Origin: Hirschia baltica ATCC 49814
GTDB lineage: Bacteria > Pseudomonadota > Alphaproteobacteria > Caulobacterales > Hyphomonadaceae
Reading direction: 5' to 3'
DNA length: 64,000 nucleotides
Assembly (NCBI RefSeq): GCF_000023785.1
Contig: NC_012982.1
Coordinates: 2,976,001 to 3,040,000, forward strand
Shown: one piece after another, positions 18,186 to 26,284 of the stretch
How the letters are laid out: each line of letters opens with the position of its first letter
How positions within the stretch are numbered: the stretch's first letter is position 1
The notes under the pieces: generated by a model
What the model was told of the DNA's origin: nothing
Database searches by the model: none
The model's input: only the letters and a program-made list of their open reading frames with translations
Translations under genes and position numbers: made by a program

Positions 18186-18803
18186 CTATTGCACGAGCGC
18201 GACAAGCGCCGCACTCAACAAAACACTTTGTCCTAAACGAGAAACAAGCGCGCCGTTTTTATCGATGCTGAGGCTCGAGAACATTTTTGTTAGGGCCGCA
18301 ACGCAAATCGCCATCATAACAACAGAAGATACCCACAAACTCGCAAGGAACTCACCATTTTCGATCCACAAGGTTTGACCAAACCCGTAACTATGTGAAC
18401 ATCCGAATGCAAAAATGGCCACAAAACCAACCCAGATTGGCAGACGTGAATTCAACCCGATAAGCACGGCAAATAGCGCAATATAAGCATATTCAACCCA
18501 TTGAGCATTTGAGATGGAAATTGCGCTAGATATCAAAAGGCCAATAGCAAAAACCAAAGAACTCAGAACTAAAGTCTCCAGAGTTGAACGCCCTGTTGCC
18601 TGCTTCACCCCAACGCAAACCAAACTAATTGCAAGGATAGAAAGCAAATGATCAAAGCCTGAAAACGGATGCAGCAAACCTGTCATCACATCACTCAAAG
18701 ACACAAATGTCGCTGGCTCAGTATGTGTATGTCCCGGATGGGCAAAGGCAACTGGGGCCAAAGTAAACAGGGACAGCGCAAACCATCTAGACGCATGTTT
18801 CAT
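18186..18803 (-). CDS. ureJ: HupE/UreJ-family nickel permease-like protein in the urease operon
   Basis: A 205-residue membrane protein. A signal-peptide-like start (MKHASRWFALSLFTLAPVAFA) is followed by the metal-binding motif HPGHTHTEP and about six helices with the HupE/UreJ signatures HPFSGFDHLLSILAISLVCV and GCSHSYGFGQ. Such proteins are thought to carry nickel to urease. The start chosen is at 18803, one base after the ureA stop; the longer frame to 18875 overlaps ureA and is unlikely. Insertion between ureA and ureB is known in other ureDABC operons. Confidence 0.88.
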   Translation of the reverse strand: MKHASRWFALSLFTLAPVAFAHPGHTHTEPATFVSLSDVMTGLLHPFSGFDHLLSILAISLVCVGVKQATGRSTLETLVLSSLVFAIGLLISSAISISNAQWVEYAYIALFAVLIGLNSRLPIWVGFVAIFAFGCSHSYGFGQTLWIENGEFLASLWVSSVVMMAICVAALTKMFSSLSIDKNGALVSRLGQSVLLSAALVALVQ

Positions 18804-18804
18804 A

Positions 18805-19119
18805 TTAAGTCTCCACCGATCGTATAGGATTGTGCACTGTGACGAGTTTCGTGCCATCAGGAAAAGTTGCCTCAACCTGAATGTCTGGGATCATTTCTGA
18901 AATGCCCTCCATCACCTGATCACGGCGCAAGACATGTGCCCCCGCCTCCATAAGATCAGCGACACTCCGCCCATCCCGCGCACCTTCGACAATAAAATCT
19001 GTAATTAAAGCAACGCTTTCAGGGTGATTAAGAACAACTCCGCGCTCAAGCCTGCGGCGTGCAACATTGGCCGCCATAGCAATCAGCAATTTGTCTTTTT
19101 CACGCGGGGTCAAGATCAT
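18805..19119 (-). CDS. ureA: Urease subunit gamma
   Basis: A 104-residue UreA with the family pattern [20 protein letters not shown] at the N-terminus, then [20 protein letters not shown] and [20 protein letters not shown]. Complete. It follows ureD by 24 bases. Confidence 0.96.
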   Translation of the reverse strand: MILTPREKDKLLIAMAANVARRRLERGVVLNHPESVALITDFIVEGARDGRSVADLMEAGAHVLRRDQVMEGISEMIPDIQVEATFPDGTKLVTVHNPIRSVET

Positions 19120-19143
19120 TGTTTTTCCTCAACACAACACAAT

Positions 19144-20001
19144 TCACATGGACCACACACGCGGCGTAACTCCATTCGAGGACAGCTGCATGACCAGTTG
19201 AACTACGCACTTTCTCAAGTCGTATCCCGTCTGCCCAACCAGCCGTATAAGTAATTTAGCGTATGGACCAACTTGCCAGAAAGACACGCCACCGGTGACG
19301 CCTTGTGCTGCTTCACAGATTTCACGGCATGCTTCCAAATGACGTTCGCACCCCTTTTCTACCATTAAAAGCGTCGCTGTAGCGGTGCCACCATTGGCCA
19401 CCACAGGAGCTTGCAATTGTGCATGAACATCACCCTTTAACCGCAAATTTTCTGCATGTATCAACTGGCCTTCAACGTGCACACGCCAACTATCTTGCAG
19501 CGCCCCCTCCTGCATCGTCTCCCCCATCAATTCGCGTCCCCAAATGACTGCTTCAATGGCTAAAAAACGCGAACTCTCTTCTAAATTCACATTTAGCTTC
19601 CGGTTTAAACGGGCATTATTAAACAAGATAGTTTCTTGTGGAGCCCAAACGAGACTTGCATTGTCCCCAACTGTAAAATCCAGATTGATAACAGCATCTT
19701 GCCCCAATGATTTGTAAACACGTTCACAGGCCTGACTCGTCAGCGTGAGGTCCGCATCCTTTTGGACACTCACCTGAATAGACATACTATCACCACCCGC
19801 GAGACCACCTGAGGTATTGACCAAAATACCTTCAAGGTCTTGCCCGATATGATTTTTAGGAAAGCGTAATTTCAACGCATCTTTTTGATATAAACGCTGC
19901 AATTGCGTTCGACCATTTGGCGCGTCTACCACAAGCTGACCACGACTATGAGATCTCTGCATTTGGGTCTTTGGCGCATTCTCAATCGCATACATATCCA
20001 T
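19144..20001 (-). CDS. ureD: Urease accessory protein UreD
   Basis: A 285-residue UreD/UreH, first gene of the urease operon and part of the UreDFG nickel-insertion complex. Family motifs include ILVNTSGGLAGGDSMSIQVS and TLTSQACERVYKS. The chosen ATG at 20001 has a TGAGGT ribosome-binding site at 20013-20008, six bases away. An in-frame TTG at 20007 and an ATG at 19995 are less well placed. The leader hairpin at 20009-20034 includes this binding site. Confidence 0.92.
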   Translation of the reverse strand: MDMYAIENAPKTQMQRSHSRGQLVVDAPNGRTQLQRLYQKDALKLRFPKNHIGQDLEGILVNTSGGLAGGDSMSIQVSVQKDADLTLTSQACERVYKSLGQDAVINLDFTVGDNASLVWAPQETILFNNARLNRKLNVNLEESSRFLAIEAVIWGRELMGETMQEGALQDSWRVHVEGQLIHAENLRLKGDVHAQLQAPVVANGGTATATLLMVEKGCERHLEACREICEAAQGVTGGVSFWQVGPYAKLLIRLVGQTGYDLRKCVVQLVMQLSSNGVTPRVWSM

Positions 20002-20008
20002 AACCAAA

Positions 20009-20034
20009 CCTCAAAACGCTAACAGATTTTGAGG
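20009..20034 (-). promoter_or_regulatory. Leader hairpin covering the ureD ribosome-binding site
   Basis: CCTCAAAA at 20009-20016 and TTTTGAGG at 20027-20034 form a perfect eight-base inverted repeat. On the minus-strand transcript the downstream arm contains GAGG, the ureD Shine-Dalgarno core, so folding would hide it. Any regulatory role is inference. Confidence 0.45.
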
Positions 20035-20054
20035 ATGGGTGTTTGCATGTAAAA

Positions 20055-20100
20055 GAGCAAAACAATGCTCATATTGAAAACTAGAATTGTTGCTTTGCTC
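20055..20100. promoter_or_regulatory. Imperfect inverted repeat upstream of the urease operon
   Basis: GAGCAAAACAAT (20055-20066) and ATTGTTGCTTTGCTC (20086-20100) are inverted copies apart from a three-base insertion. The dyad lies about 55-100 bases upstream of the ureD start, a typical position for an operator or activator site. No regulator can be assigned. Confidence 0.3.
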
Positions 20101-20178
20101 AAAAATGCACATGTAATTGCACTTTTTGCTACTTAATTTGTCACTTCCATAATTTCGTACGCAGCGCCCAAATAAAAA

Positions 20179-20210
20179 AACAGGCTTCAGTCAAAAGACC
20201 AAAGCCTGTT
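20179..20210 (-). terminator. Terminator after the TonB-dependent receptor
   Basis: AACAGGCTT (20179-20187) pairs with AAGCCTGTT (20202-20210). On the minus strand the stem is followed by seven T residues. It lies 30 bases past the receptor stop and separates it from the urease operon. Confidence 0.85.
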
Positions 20211-20239
20211 CTCTATTTTAATCTGGCAAAATTTCTAGA

Positions 20240-22579
20240 TTAGAATTTCCAGCCAATTTCTGCACGTACCCAACGTGGCTTACCGTGATATTCCTCAATC
20301 ATACCAATCCAGTCAGACAGATCGAAAGTTTGCACACGATATTCTTCTTCACCAAGGTTCTCAACTGAGAGACGGAAATCCCAGTTTGCGTCCGCTGGTG
20401 CCAAAGAAATTGATGCATTTACAAGAGTATATCCATCTTCCGTTGTAGCTGGCGTCACATCCAAACCAAAATAGTGTTCGGATTGATATTGCCCATCAAC
20501 TTGGAAAGCGACATCCCCCCAATCACCAAGCGAATGTTCGTAACGGATAAGACCGTTCGCATTCCATTCTGGTGAGTTTGAAGAAGTCAGCGTTTGGTCA
20601 GGAAACCCAACAACATCCGTAACTTTGATATCCGCATACGCCACACCACCTTGGATGGTTAAGCCCTCAAATGGCATGGCTTGAATTTCAAGTTCCGCAC
20701 CCTTGTTGACCGCCTGAGCGTTAATCGTCGCACTTCCAAGACCGCCTGGAAAATTGGTGTACGCTTGGTAGTTACCATAATCATAGTAATAAACCGCTGT
20801 ATTCACACGCAAAGCACCCGGAATAACATCCCACTTCGCACCAACTTCATATGAATCCAATTGCTCAGGCTCATAAGTAAGGAACTCAGGATCAACCAAA
20901 AGCGCTGATGTTGGGTCAAATGGTGGCTGACTGAAACCACCTGATTTCACACCGCGATTATACCCTGCATAGGTTAGCAACCCATCCATTGGACGATACT
21001 GAGCTTGAAGGCTCCATGCTTCCATAGAGAAGTCACGTTCATCTGGATCAAAGCCAGAAAGTGTATCAATCACGATTGTTCTTGGATCTAGCCCACTCGT
21101 CGCATTTTCATCAAAGTGCACATCTTCTCGAAGTGATTCAAAATCTTTTGACTCTTCAATATAACGCAGACCTGCAATGAATGTGAATTTGTCGAGCGTG
21201 TATTCAGCTTGTCCAAAAATAGACGCAGATGTTGTTGATGAGCTGGACGGTGTTCTATCACCATTTGCCAGCGTTATATCAGTGAGAACATCTTCTTCAG
21301 TATATAGACCTTCTGAATACAGTGCATAGAGATACGGTGAAATACCACCTGTTGAGTCATCACTGGAGAGGTCCATATAATAGAGACCACCGACAAGATT
21401 TAGGTCGCCAATCGTTGTAGCAACACGCAATTCTTGCGAAAACTGCTCCGCATCATTGGTTTGATAATACTCATACGCTCTGACAGGTGTTGCATCAGTA
21501 TCCTCGATATAATCGCGGAAATTTGTCTGATAGTCGGTAATGGATGTGATTTCGAAATTTCCGACATCCCACTTAATCGTCGCGGTATAGCCTTCTGTCT
21601 CAGATATGTTGAAACCTACAGTGTCATAATCACCTGCGTAGATATCGCCATCCAAGTCATCAGGATAATCACCCAACATAGGGTTTGCGACACCAGGTGT
21701 TTCTACACCGCCGCCATTCACCGCTGAGACATATTCAAAGAACCCCGTGCGAATATCCTGACCACCCTTACGATAGTTTAGCAAAATGCTCAGATCATCG
21801 GTTGGCTCAGCAAGTAGTTGAAAACGAAATCCGCTATCATTGTTATTGTTGAGCTTTTGCTCAGGGTGCTCACGATTGGTGACATATCCGTCAGAAGTAT
21901 GAACAGCAGCAGATAAACGCGCGGACAACCAATCATTCAAAGGAATATTGACCGCACCTTTCATCTCTAGATCACCATAATCACCATAGGAAAATTTACC
22001 AAAGCCCTCATAAACATCAGTAGGTTTTACAGTCGTATACTGAACCAAACCACCTGTTGCATTTCGACCAAATAGTGTCCCCTGAGGTCCACGCAAAACC
22101 TCCACCATATCGATATCAAAAAGCAAGAAACCAGTTGCCGACATTTGTGATATGTAGACTTCATCCACATACACAGCGACTGGGCTTTCCACATTGGTCG
22201 TTAGGTCATTGTTTGAAACCCCACGCACCGCAAATGAATAGCTGCCTTCACCATTTGGTTGAACAGCTACGACACCGGGCGAAAACGCAGCCACATCTTG
22301 TGCGTTTGTAAAACCAAGCGCTTCCATTTGGTCGCCATTCAACGCGGTAATAGCAATACCAACGTCTTGTTGATTTTGTTCTCTTTTTTGAGCAGTCACC
22401 ACCACTTTATCAAACAGTAATGAACTATCTTTTTTGGCTTCTGCAACTGGCTCTCCAGCTTCTTGAGCAAACGAAGCCGGCTGTAATGCACACAATATTG
22501 CAAAAGGAACGATCGCAGCGCTTTGACGCAACCGCTTGAATACAGAATTTCTGGATATGGTTTTGTTAATTTTGTACAT
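20240..22579 (-). CDS. TonB-dependent outer membrane receptor
   Basis: A 779-residue outer-membrane beta-barrel receptor. It has a signal peptide ending near FAQEAG, a TonB-box-like KVVVTAQKREQNQQDVGIAI, a plug domain with MVEVLRGPQGTLFGRNATGG, and a C-terminal barrel ending in Phe (RAEIGWKF). The plug sequence is of the broad class often annotated as iron-siderophore or carbohydrate receptors, and the substrate cannot be read. It lies 221 bases downstream of the amine dehydrogenase operon on the same strand, so it might import a substrate or metal for that system, but it may have its own promoter. Confidence 0.9.
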   Translation of the reverse strand: MYKINKTISRNSVFKRLRQSAAIVPFAILCALQPASFAQEAGEPVAEAKKDSSLLFDKVVVTAQKREQNQQDVGIAITALNGDQMEALGFTNAQDVAAFSPGVVAVQPNGEGSYSFAVRGVSNNDLTTNVESPVAVYVDEVYISQMSATGFLLFDIDMVEVLRGPQGTLFGRNATGGLVQYTTVKPTDVYEGFGKFSYGDYGDLEMKGAVNIPLNDWLSARLSAAVHTSDGYVTNREHPEQKLNNNNDSGFRFQLLAEPTDDLSILLNYRKGGQDIRTGFFEYVSAVNGGGVETPGVANPMLGDYPDDLDGDIYAGDYDTVGFNISETEGYTATIKWDVGNFEITSITDYQTNFRDYIEDTDATPVRAYEYYQTNDAEQFSQELRVATTIGDLNLVGGLYYMDLSSDDSTGGISPYLYALYSEGLYTEEDVLTDITLANGDRTPSSSSTTSASIFGQAEYTLDKFTFIAGLRYIEESKDFESLREDVHFDENATSGLDPRTIVIDTLSGFDPDERDFSMEAWSLQAQYRPMDGLLTYAGYNRGVKSGGFSQPPFDPTSALLVDPEFLTYEPEQLDSYEVGAKWDVIPGALRVNTAVYYYDYGNYQAYTNFPGGLGSATINAQAVNKGAELEIQAMPFEGLTIQGGVAYADIKVTDVVGFPDQTLTSSNSPEWNANGLIRYEHSLGDWGDVAFQVDGQYQSEHYFGLDVTPATTEDGYTLVNASISLAPADANWDFRLSVENLGEEEYRVQTFDLSDWIGMIEEYHGKPRWVRAEIGWKF

Positions 22580-22800
22580 CGTTCAGATCTCCCCTAACGA
22601 CAAAAATTATCTCGACTCACGCGAAACGAGACCTACAAACTCCCTAAAATCCCCACTCAAAATTCGATCGTCAGTTAAAACCAACCAAAGTAAAACTTGA
22701 TGTTATAATTGAAGACCTCATATCGAGGTAGAAACCAATTCATTGTTGATTTCATATGTTTTTCTTCACTCTACACTTCAAAACAGCTCACCCCTTGCAA

Positions 22801-23307
22801 TTAGGGCCAAGGATAATCAGCAACGGGGTGACCTTGCTCAGCAAGGCGCGCCACAACTGCTCTGCGATATTCAACGATGTTATTCACCGGCACAGATTTC
22901 AAAGCTTGCAATTCTTCAACGGTAAAATGCGGGGGGCGATCCCCTTGAGTATCTTCACCCCACTCATCGATCAGATAATTTAATACATCGACCAATTGCC
23001 CATCATTCAGACGGGCCGAAACCACACCCGGCACATGCGCAATATAAACCCGACCTTCAGGATCATTGGCCATCGGTCCAAGATATCCTTGAAATTGAGG
23101 TACGCCCCCGCCCAGCGACCCTCCACCACTGGCCTGATGACACCCTGAACATCGCAACAAAAATAGCGACCGTGGTGATTTCATTTCTGCAACCACTTTG
23201 TTTTCAGACTGCACATAAGCACTATTGGCTTCTTCAGCGAACGCAGGGAGAGATGACACACTCAACCCTGCACACGCACCAAGAATAGCAAGAAACGATC
23301 TACGCAT
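22801..23307 (-). CDS. Periplasmic monoheme cytochrome c of the amine dehydrogenase operon
   Basis: A 168-residue protein with a Sec signal peptide (cleavage near PAFAEEA) and one heme-binding CSGCH at residues 53-57. A likely distal Met ligand lies downstream (YLGPMAND). It starts two bases after the TTQ light-chain stop. It has a single heme, so it is not a MauG-type diheme TTQ-forming enzyme. It more likely accepts electrons from the dehydrogenase or passes them to the respiratory chain, which is inference from its place in the operon. Confidence 0.82.
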   Translation of the reverse strand: MRRSFLAILGACAGLSVSSLPAFAEEANSAYVQSENKVVAEMKSPRSLFLLRCSGCHQASGGGSLGGGVPQFQGYLGPMANDPEGRVYIAHVPGVVSARLNDGQLVDVLNYLIDEWGEDTQGDRPPHFTVEELQALKSVPVNNIVEYRRAVVARLAEQGHPVADYPWP

Positions 23308-23309
23308 AT

Positions 23310-23849
23310 CTACTCAGCAACCCCAACAATAAGCGCCACTGTACAGTGATAGCCTTTGTTCGCGTTCGCCATGCACCAATTAATGTCATTGTGTAGTCCC
23401 ATAGAATATGCGGGACGTTCACCTTCACTGCGAAGACAGAATTGAGCTTCAGAATAGCCCGTTTTCCCACAACAATCATAGTAAGAGACGAGATAGTCGC
23501 GTTCATCACCCGGATTATGACAAGTTCCTACCCAAGAAACTTCTGACGCCTCAGCCCCAACAGGACAACTTGTTGTCGAACCACCCATTGTCGTACAGAG
23601 GTTTCCATCAAGGGCACAATAACGCCAGTAATCACATGATGTGTCGTCGCCATCACCTTCTTTTTCAACCGGTGTCGGGCTTCCCCATGCTCGATCAAAT
23701 GGCAATACGCTGATAACTAAACCACCTGCTACAAAGCCACCAATTTTGGCCAACGCACTACGACGGCCATGCAAACGCGCACTACTACGCGCACTTTGTT
23801 CTACCGAACTGTCGAGCAGACGCCCGATTTTATCAAATATAGTCAGCAT
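23310..23849 (-). CDS. aauA: TTQ amine dehydrogenase light chain (aromatic amine dehydrogenase-like)
   Basis: A 179-residue precursor with a Tat-type signal (RR at 29-30) and a mature Cys-rich domain. The two tryptophans that form tryptophan tryptophylquinone are at about 106 (VSWVGTCHNP) and 158 (NDINWCMAN), and the catalytic Asp is at about 125 (SYYDCCGK). GTCHNP and HNDINWCMAN resemble aromatic amine dehydrogenase more than methylamine dehydrogenase. The mature part has ten Cys, two fewer than the twelve of methylamine dehydrogenase; the missing pair is discussed in the findings. The product deaminates a primary amine in the periplasm. A methylamine substrate cannot be excluded. Confidence 0.88.
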   Translation of the reverse strand: MLTIFDKIGRLLDSSVEQSARSSARLHGRRSALAKIGGFVAGGLVISVLPFDRAWGSPTPVEKEGDGDDTSCDYWRYCALDGNLCTTMGGSTTSCPVGAEASEVSWVGTCHNPGDERDYLVSYYDCCGKTGYSEAQFCLRSEGERPAYSMGLHNDINWCMANANKGYHCTVALIVGVAE

Positions 23850-23974
23850 ACTTCACTCTCCCGCCAATTCGGCACATTGCCAAAACACTCTTGAATTCGT
23901 CTCATCGAAAATTGCCCAAGGGCATAACGATTACTTTCTGGCGCATGCGGCACCAAAACCATTGTCACTTTCAT
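23843..23974 (-). CDS. Small 43-residue ORF coupled between mauD-like and light-chain genes
   Basis: A short open frame precisely bridges the 121-base gap between the MauD-like gene and the light chain. Its ATG (23974) overlaps the MauD stop as ATGA, and its TGA (23845-23843) lies seven bases inside the light-chain gene. A strong GGAGG sits seven bases before its ATG. The protein begins MKVTMVLVPHAPESNRYALG and contains RRIQECFGNVPNWRE; it has two Cys, no signal peptide and no membrane segment. I recognise no family. Coupling on both sides argues that it is translated, either as a functional small protein or as a leader that controls light-chain translation. Confidence 0.6.
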   Translation of the reverse strand: MKVTMVLVPHAPESNRYALGQFSMRRIQECFGNVPNWRESEVC

Positions 23975-24576
23975 CCAACAGCCTCCATTTCACGGATCGC
24001 CACCAATTCCTGAACGGATGGCACTCCTCGTTCTAAGGCATTGAAAAGACTTTCTAATTGCTCGCGATTATTGACGAGACCTTTCGCCCGAACGATACCT
24101 TCAGCATCAATGACAACAGCGAATGGAAGACGTTGAACGCGGTAGCCCATACCTAGATCAGCCGACAACACGTATGGATAATCCTTGAGCCTGTTTTTAG
24201 CGATAAATTCACGATGCTTATTGGCATCCCCATCACTGGCAAAAACAACATCAACGCGATCACCTTCTTCAGAACGAATACCCGCCAATACTGGTAGAAG
24301 CTGCTTACACACCGGACATGTTGGAGACAAAAAGAAAACAAGCTTAGCTTTGTCGCCTTCTGCACCAATCATTACATTGTCAGGCCCGTTTAGGTTCTGA
24401 ATAGAGAATAGTGGACTGGGTGCCCCAACTTCAGGACCAGAACTATCCATAAGGGCCCCAACAGGAGAGACACGCTCATACAGCACGCCGATTTGACGCA
24501 ACATAACCCACATCATGACCACAATAGCCAACACGACCACCCAAAGAGTCAAAATAGCGAAAAGAGTAAGACTCAT
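23971..24576 (-). CDS. mauD: MauD-like thioredoxin-fold disulfide protein
   Basis: A 201-residue protein anchored by one N-terminal membrane helix (residues about 4-26) with a periplasmic thioredoxin-like domain. The redox motif is CPVC at 87-90 (FFLSPTCPVC). MauD proteins are needed to form the many disulfides of the TTQ light chain. It overlaps mauE by four bases. Confidence 0.88.
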   Translation of the reverse strand: MSLTLFAILTLWVVVLAIVVMMWVMLRQIGVLYERVSPVGALMDSSGPEVGAPSPLFSIQNLNGPDNVMIGAEGDKAKLVFFLSPTCPVCKQLLPVLAGIRSEEGDRVDVVFASDGDANKHREFIAKNRLKDYPYVLSADLGMGYRVQRLPFAVVIDAEGIVRAKGLVNNREQLESLFNALERGVPSVQELVAIREMEAVG

Positions 24577-25136
24577 GACATGCCCCCTATAGTTGCTTGC
24601 GTCCTCGAAGACAGCGTGTTGCGCATACGATTAACGTTGGCAAAAGCCTTCTGGGACATGAAAAAGAACACTGCCACGAGAAGGGATAACGTCCCGATGA
24701 CAGTCATTTCGACAGCCCCGTTCAACTGTCCCATTCCCAGCGCCGCACCAACCATAAGCAAGCACAACACGCTATTTCTAACGACCAAAGCCCAACTTAA
24801 AGGTTCTGGTTCGTCGCCACAGCCACAATCAATAACGACATTTTGGCGAATTAGATTGATTGCAATTGCAGCCGCATAGATAGACAGCAAACCAAATGCA
24901 AACACGCCGCCTACATTCTGCGTCCAAGGCAAAATCAATAAACCTGCTGTCACTAATTCCGCCCATGGTATCGCGATGGACATTGGTCTCTGAAACGTCT
25001 CAGGAATTAGGCGGTAAGCTGCCAACACTCCTTCAAACCGTCCTGCTTCGGCGAATTTAACGTAGGCAGCATGCAAAAATAGCAAACTTGTAAAACCGAC
25101 CGCCAAAGCAATTGAATATCGAACAAACTCAGTCAT
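24573..25136 (-). CDS. mauE: MauE-like membrane protein for light-chain maturation
   Basis: A 187-residue inner-membrane protein of the MauE/DoxX-like family with about four or five helices. A Cys pair lies in NVVIDCGCGDEPEPLSW. MauE and MauD work together in light-chain maturation and are conserved in TTQ dehydrogenase clusters. It starts five bases after the heavy-chain gene stop. Confidence 0.87.
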   Translation of the reverse strand: MTEFVRYSIALAVGFTSLLFLHAAYVKFAEAGRFEGVLAAYRLIPETFQRPMSIAIPWAELVTAGLLILPWTQNVGGVFAFGLLSIYAAAIAINLIRQNVVIDCGCGDEPEPLSWALVVRNSVLCLLMVGAALGMGQLNGAVEMTVIGTLSLLVAVFFFMSQKAFANVNRMRNTLSSRTQATIGGMS

Positions 25137-25141
25137 CTCGA

Positions 25142-26284
25142 TTACTTCTCAGCTACCAGATAACCCACACCTTTTAAGTCGAATTCGGCAGTAAGTTTGG
25201 CAGCAAATTTTGCTTCAGGATCAACTTCGTATTTATACAGACCACTATCATGAGAGTCTGTTCCGAAAACCAATGGCTTATCTTTCGCTTGGTTCACGCT
25301 GATATTAACAATGTGCTCGACAGCGGAACGATAAAGAACTTTCTTGTTCTTGATGTCCAAAGCCCACATTTCCTCAGCACCATTTTTGTGACTTCCGTCT
25401 TTGGCATCTGAATGCATCAAGACGAACAAAATGCCATTGGGTTCGTTAAAGGCAGATAGCTCATAACCACCCGGTGCCCAGTTTCCCTCTATACCTTCAT
25501 TGAATTTCCACTCATCACGCAGAACAGCTTCCGTCCCCTCATCAGAGACAGTGACAACTGACCCATCATAGGAAATGAACATAAGATTGATGCCATCGCG
25601 TTGCGCATTTGAAAATAAGGGTTTTGTTTCCACATCAAAGATGGGCTCACTTGCTTTTTGTCTTAGGAATTTTCCGTCAGAACCGATCACATAAGTGACC
25701 ATTGCGCCGTCACCACAAAGTGTTGAATATTTGCTGCCGCTTGTAGATGGATAGATACCCCAGCAACCAGGGTTGGGAATTTCATCAACGACTTCGCCAG
25801 AACTCAATTTAACAACACTAACAGATGTTGCCGGTGTTGCATTCTGTACAAACGCCCATTTTCCATCAGAAGACAAAGCCAAAACAGTCACCTGCGCAGC
25901 CACCTGAGCCATGCGAGGAAGCATTTCAACTTCTTGCTCGAATGCCAGTGTTTTAACGTCAAACTTCTGTAAATATGCCGACACAGGTCCATACATCATG
26001 CGTTCAGCAAATGCGGATACGATGTATCCCTCTTCATTTCCTGGAAGCATTGCAACTTGTGGCGTTAAGCCAGCAGGGATATTCCCTTTATAAGAAAGGT
26101 CATCCGCAGAAAGCACTAAGACTGATGAGGCACCAGCCCATGAACTCGACAATACGTATACATTTTCGCCGTCTGGAATCTCTTTTTCAACTGTTAGCTC
26201 TTCAGGCGCGATAGGTTCCTGCGCAAACCCGACAGGCGAAGCTAGAAATATTAAAGCACCCAGTGCGCACGATTTCAATGACAT
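25142..26284 (-). CDS. aauB: TTQ amine dehydrogenase heavy chain
   Basis: A 380-residue periplasmic protein with a signal peptide (cleavage after GFAQ) and the seven-bladed beta-propeller repeats of methylamine/aromatic amine dehydrogenase heavy chains. Visible elements are VYVLSSSWAGASSVLVLSAD, a Cys pair in NPGCWGIYP and STLCGDGAM, and EEMWALDIKNKKVLYRS. The heavy chain holds two light chains in an alpha2-beta2 enzyme. It is the first gene of the operon; the 588-base upstream gap carries the candidate regulatory sites. Confidence 0.87.
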   Translation of the reverse strand: MSLKSCALGALIFLASPVGFAQEPIAPEELTVEKEIPDGENVYVLSSSWAGASSVLVLSADDLSYKGNIPAGLTPQVAMLPGNEEGYIVSAFAERMMYGPVSAYLQKFDVKTLAFEQEVEMLPRMAQVAAQVTVLALSSDGKWAFVQNATPATSVSVVKLSSGEVVDEIPNPGCWGIYPSTSGSKYSTLCGDGAMVTYVIGSDGKFLRQKASEPIFDVETKPLFSNAQRDGINLMFISYDGSVVTVSDEGTEAVLRDEWKFNEGIEGNWAPGGYELSAFNEPNGILFVLMHSDAKDGSHKNGAEEMWALDIKNKKVLYRSAVEHIVNISVNQAKDKPLVFGTDSHDSGLYKYEVDPEAKFAAKLTAEFDLKGVGYLVAEK

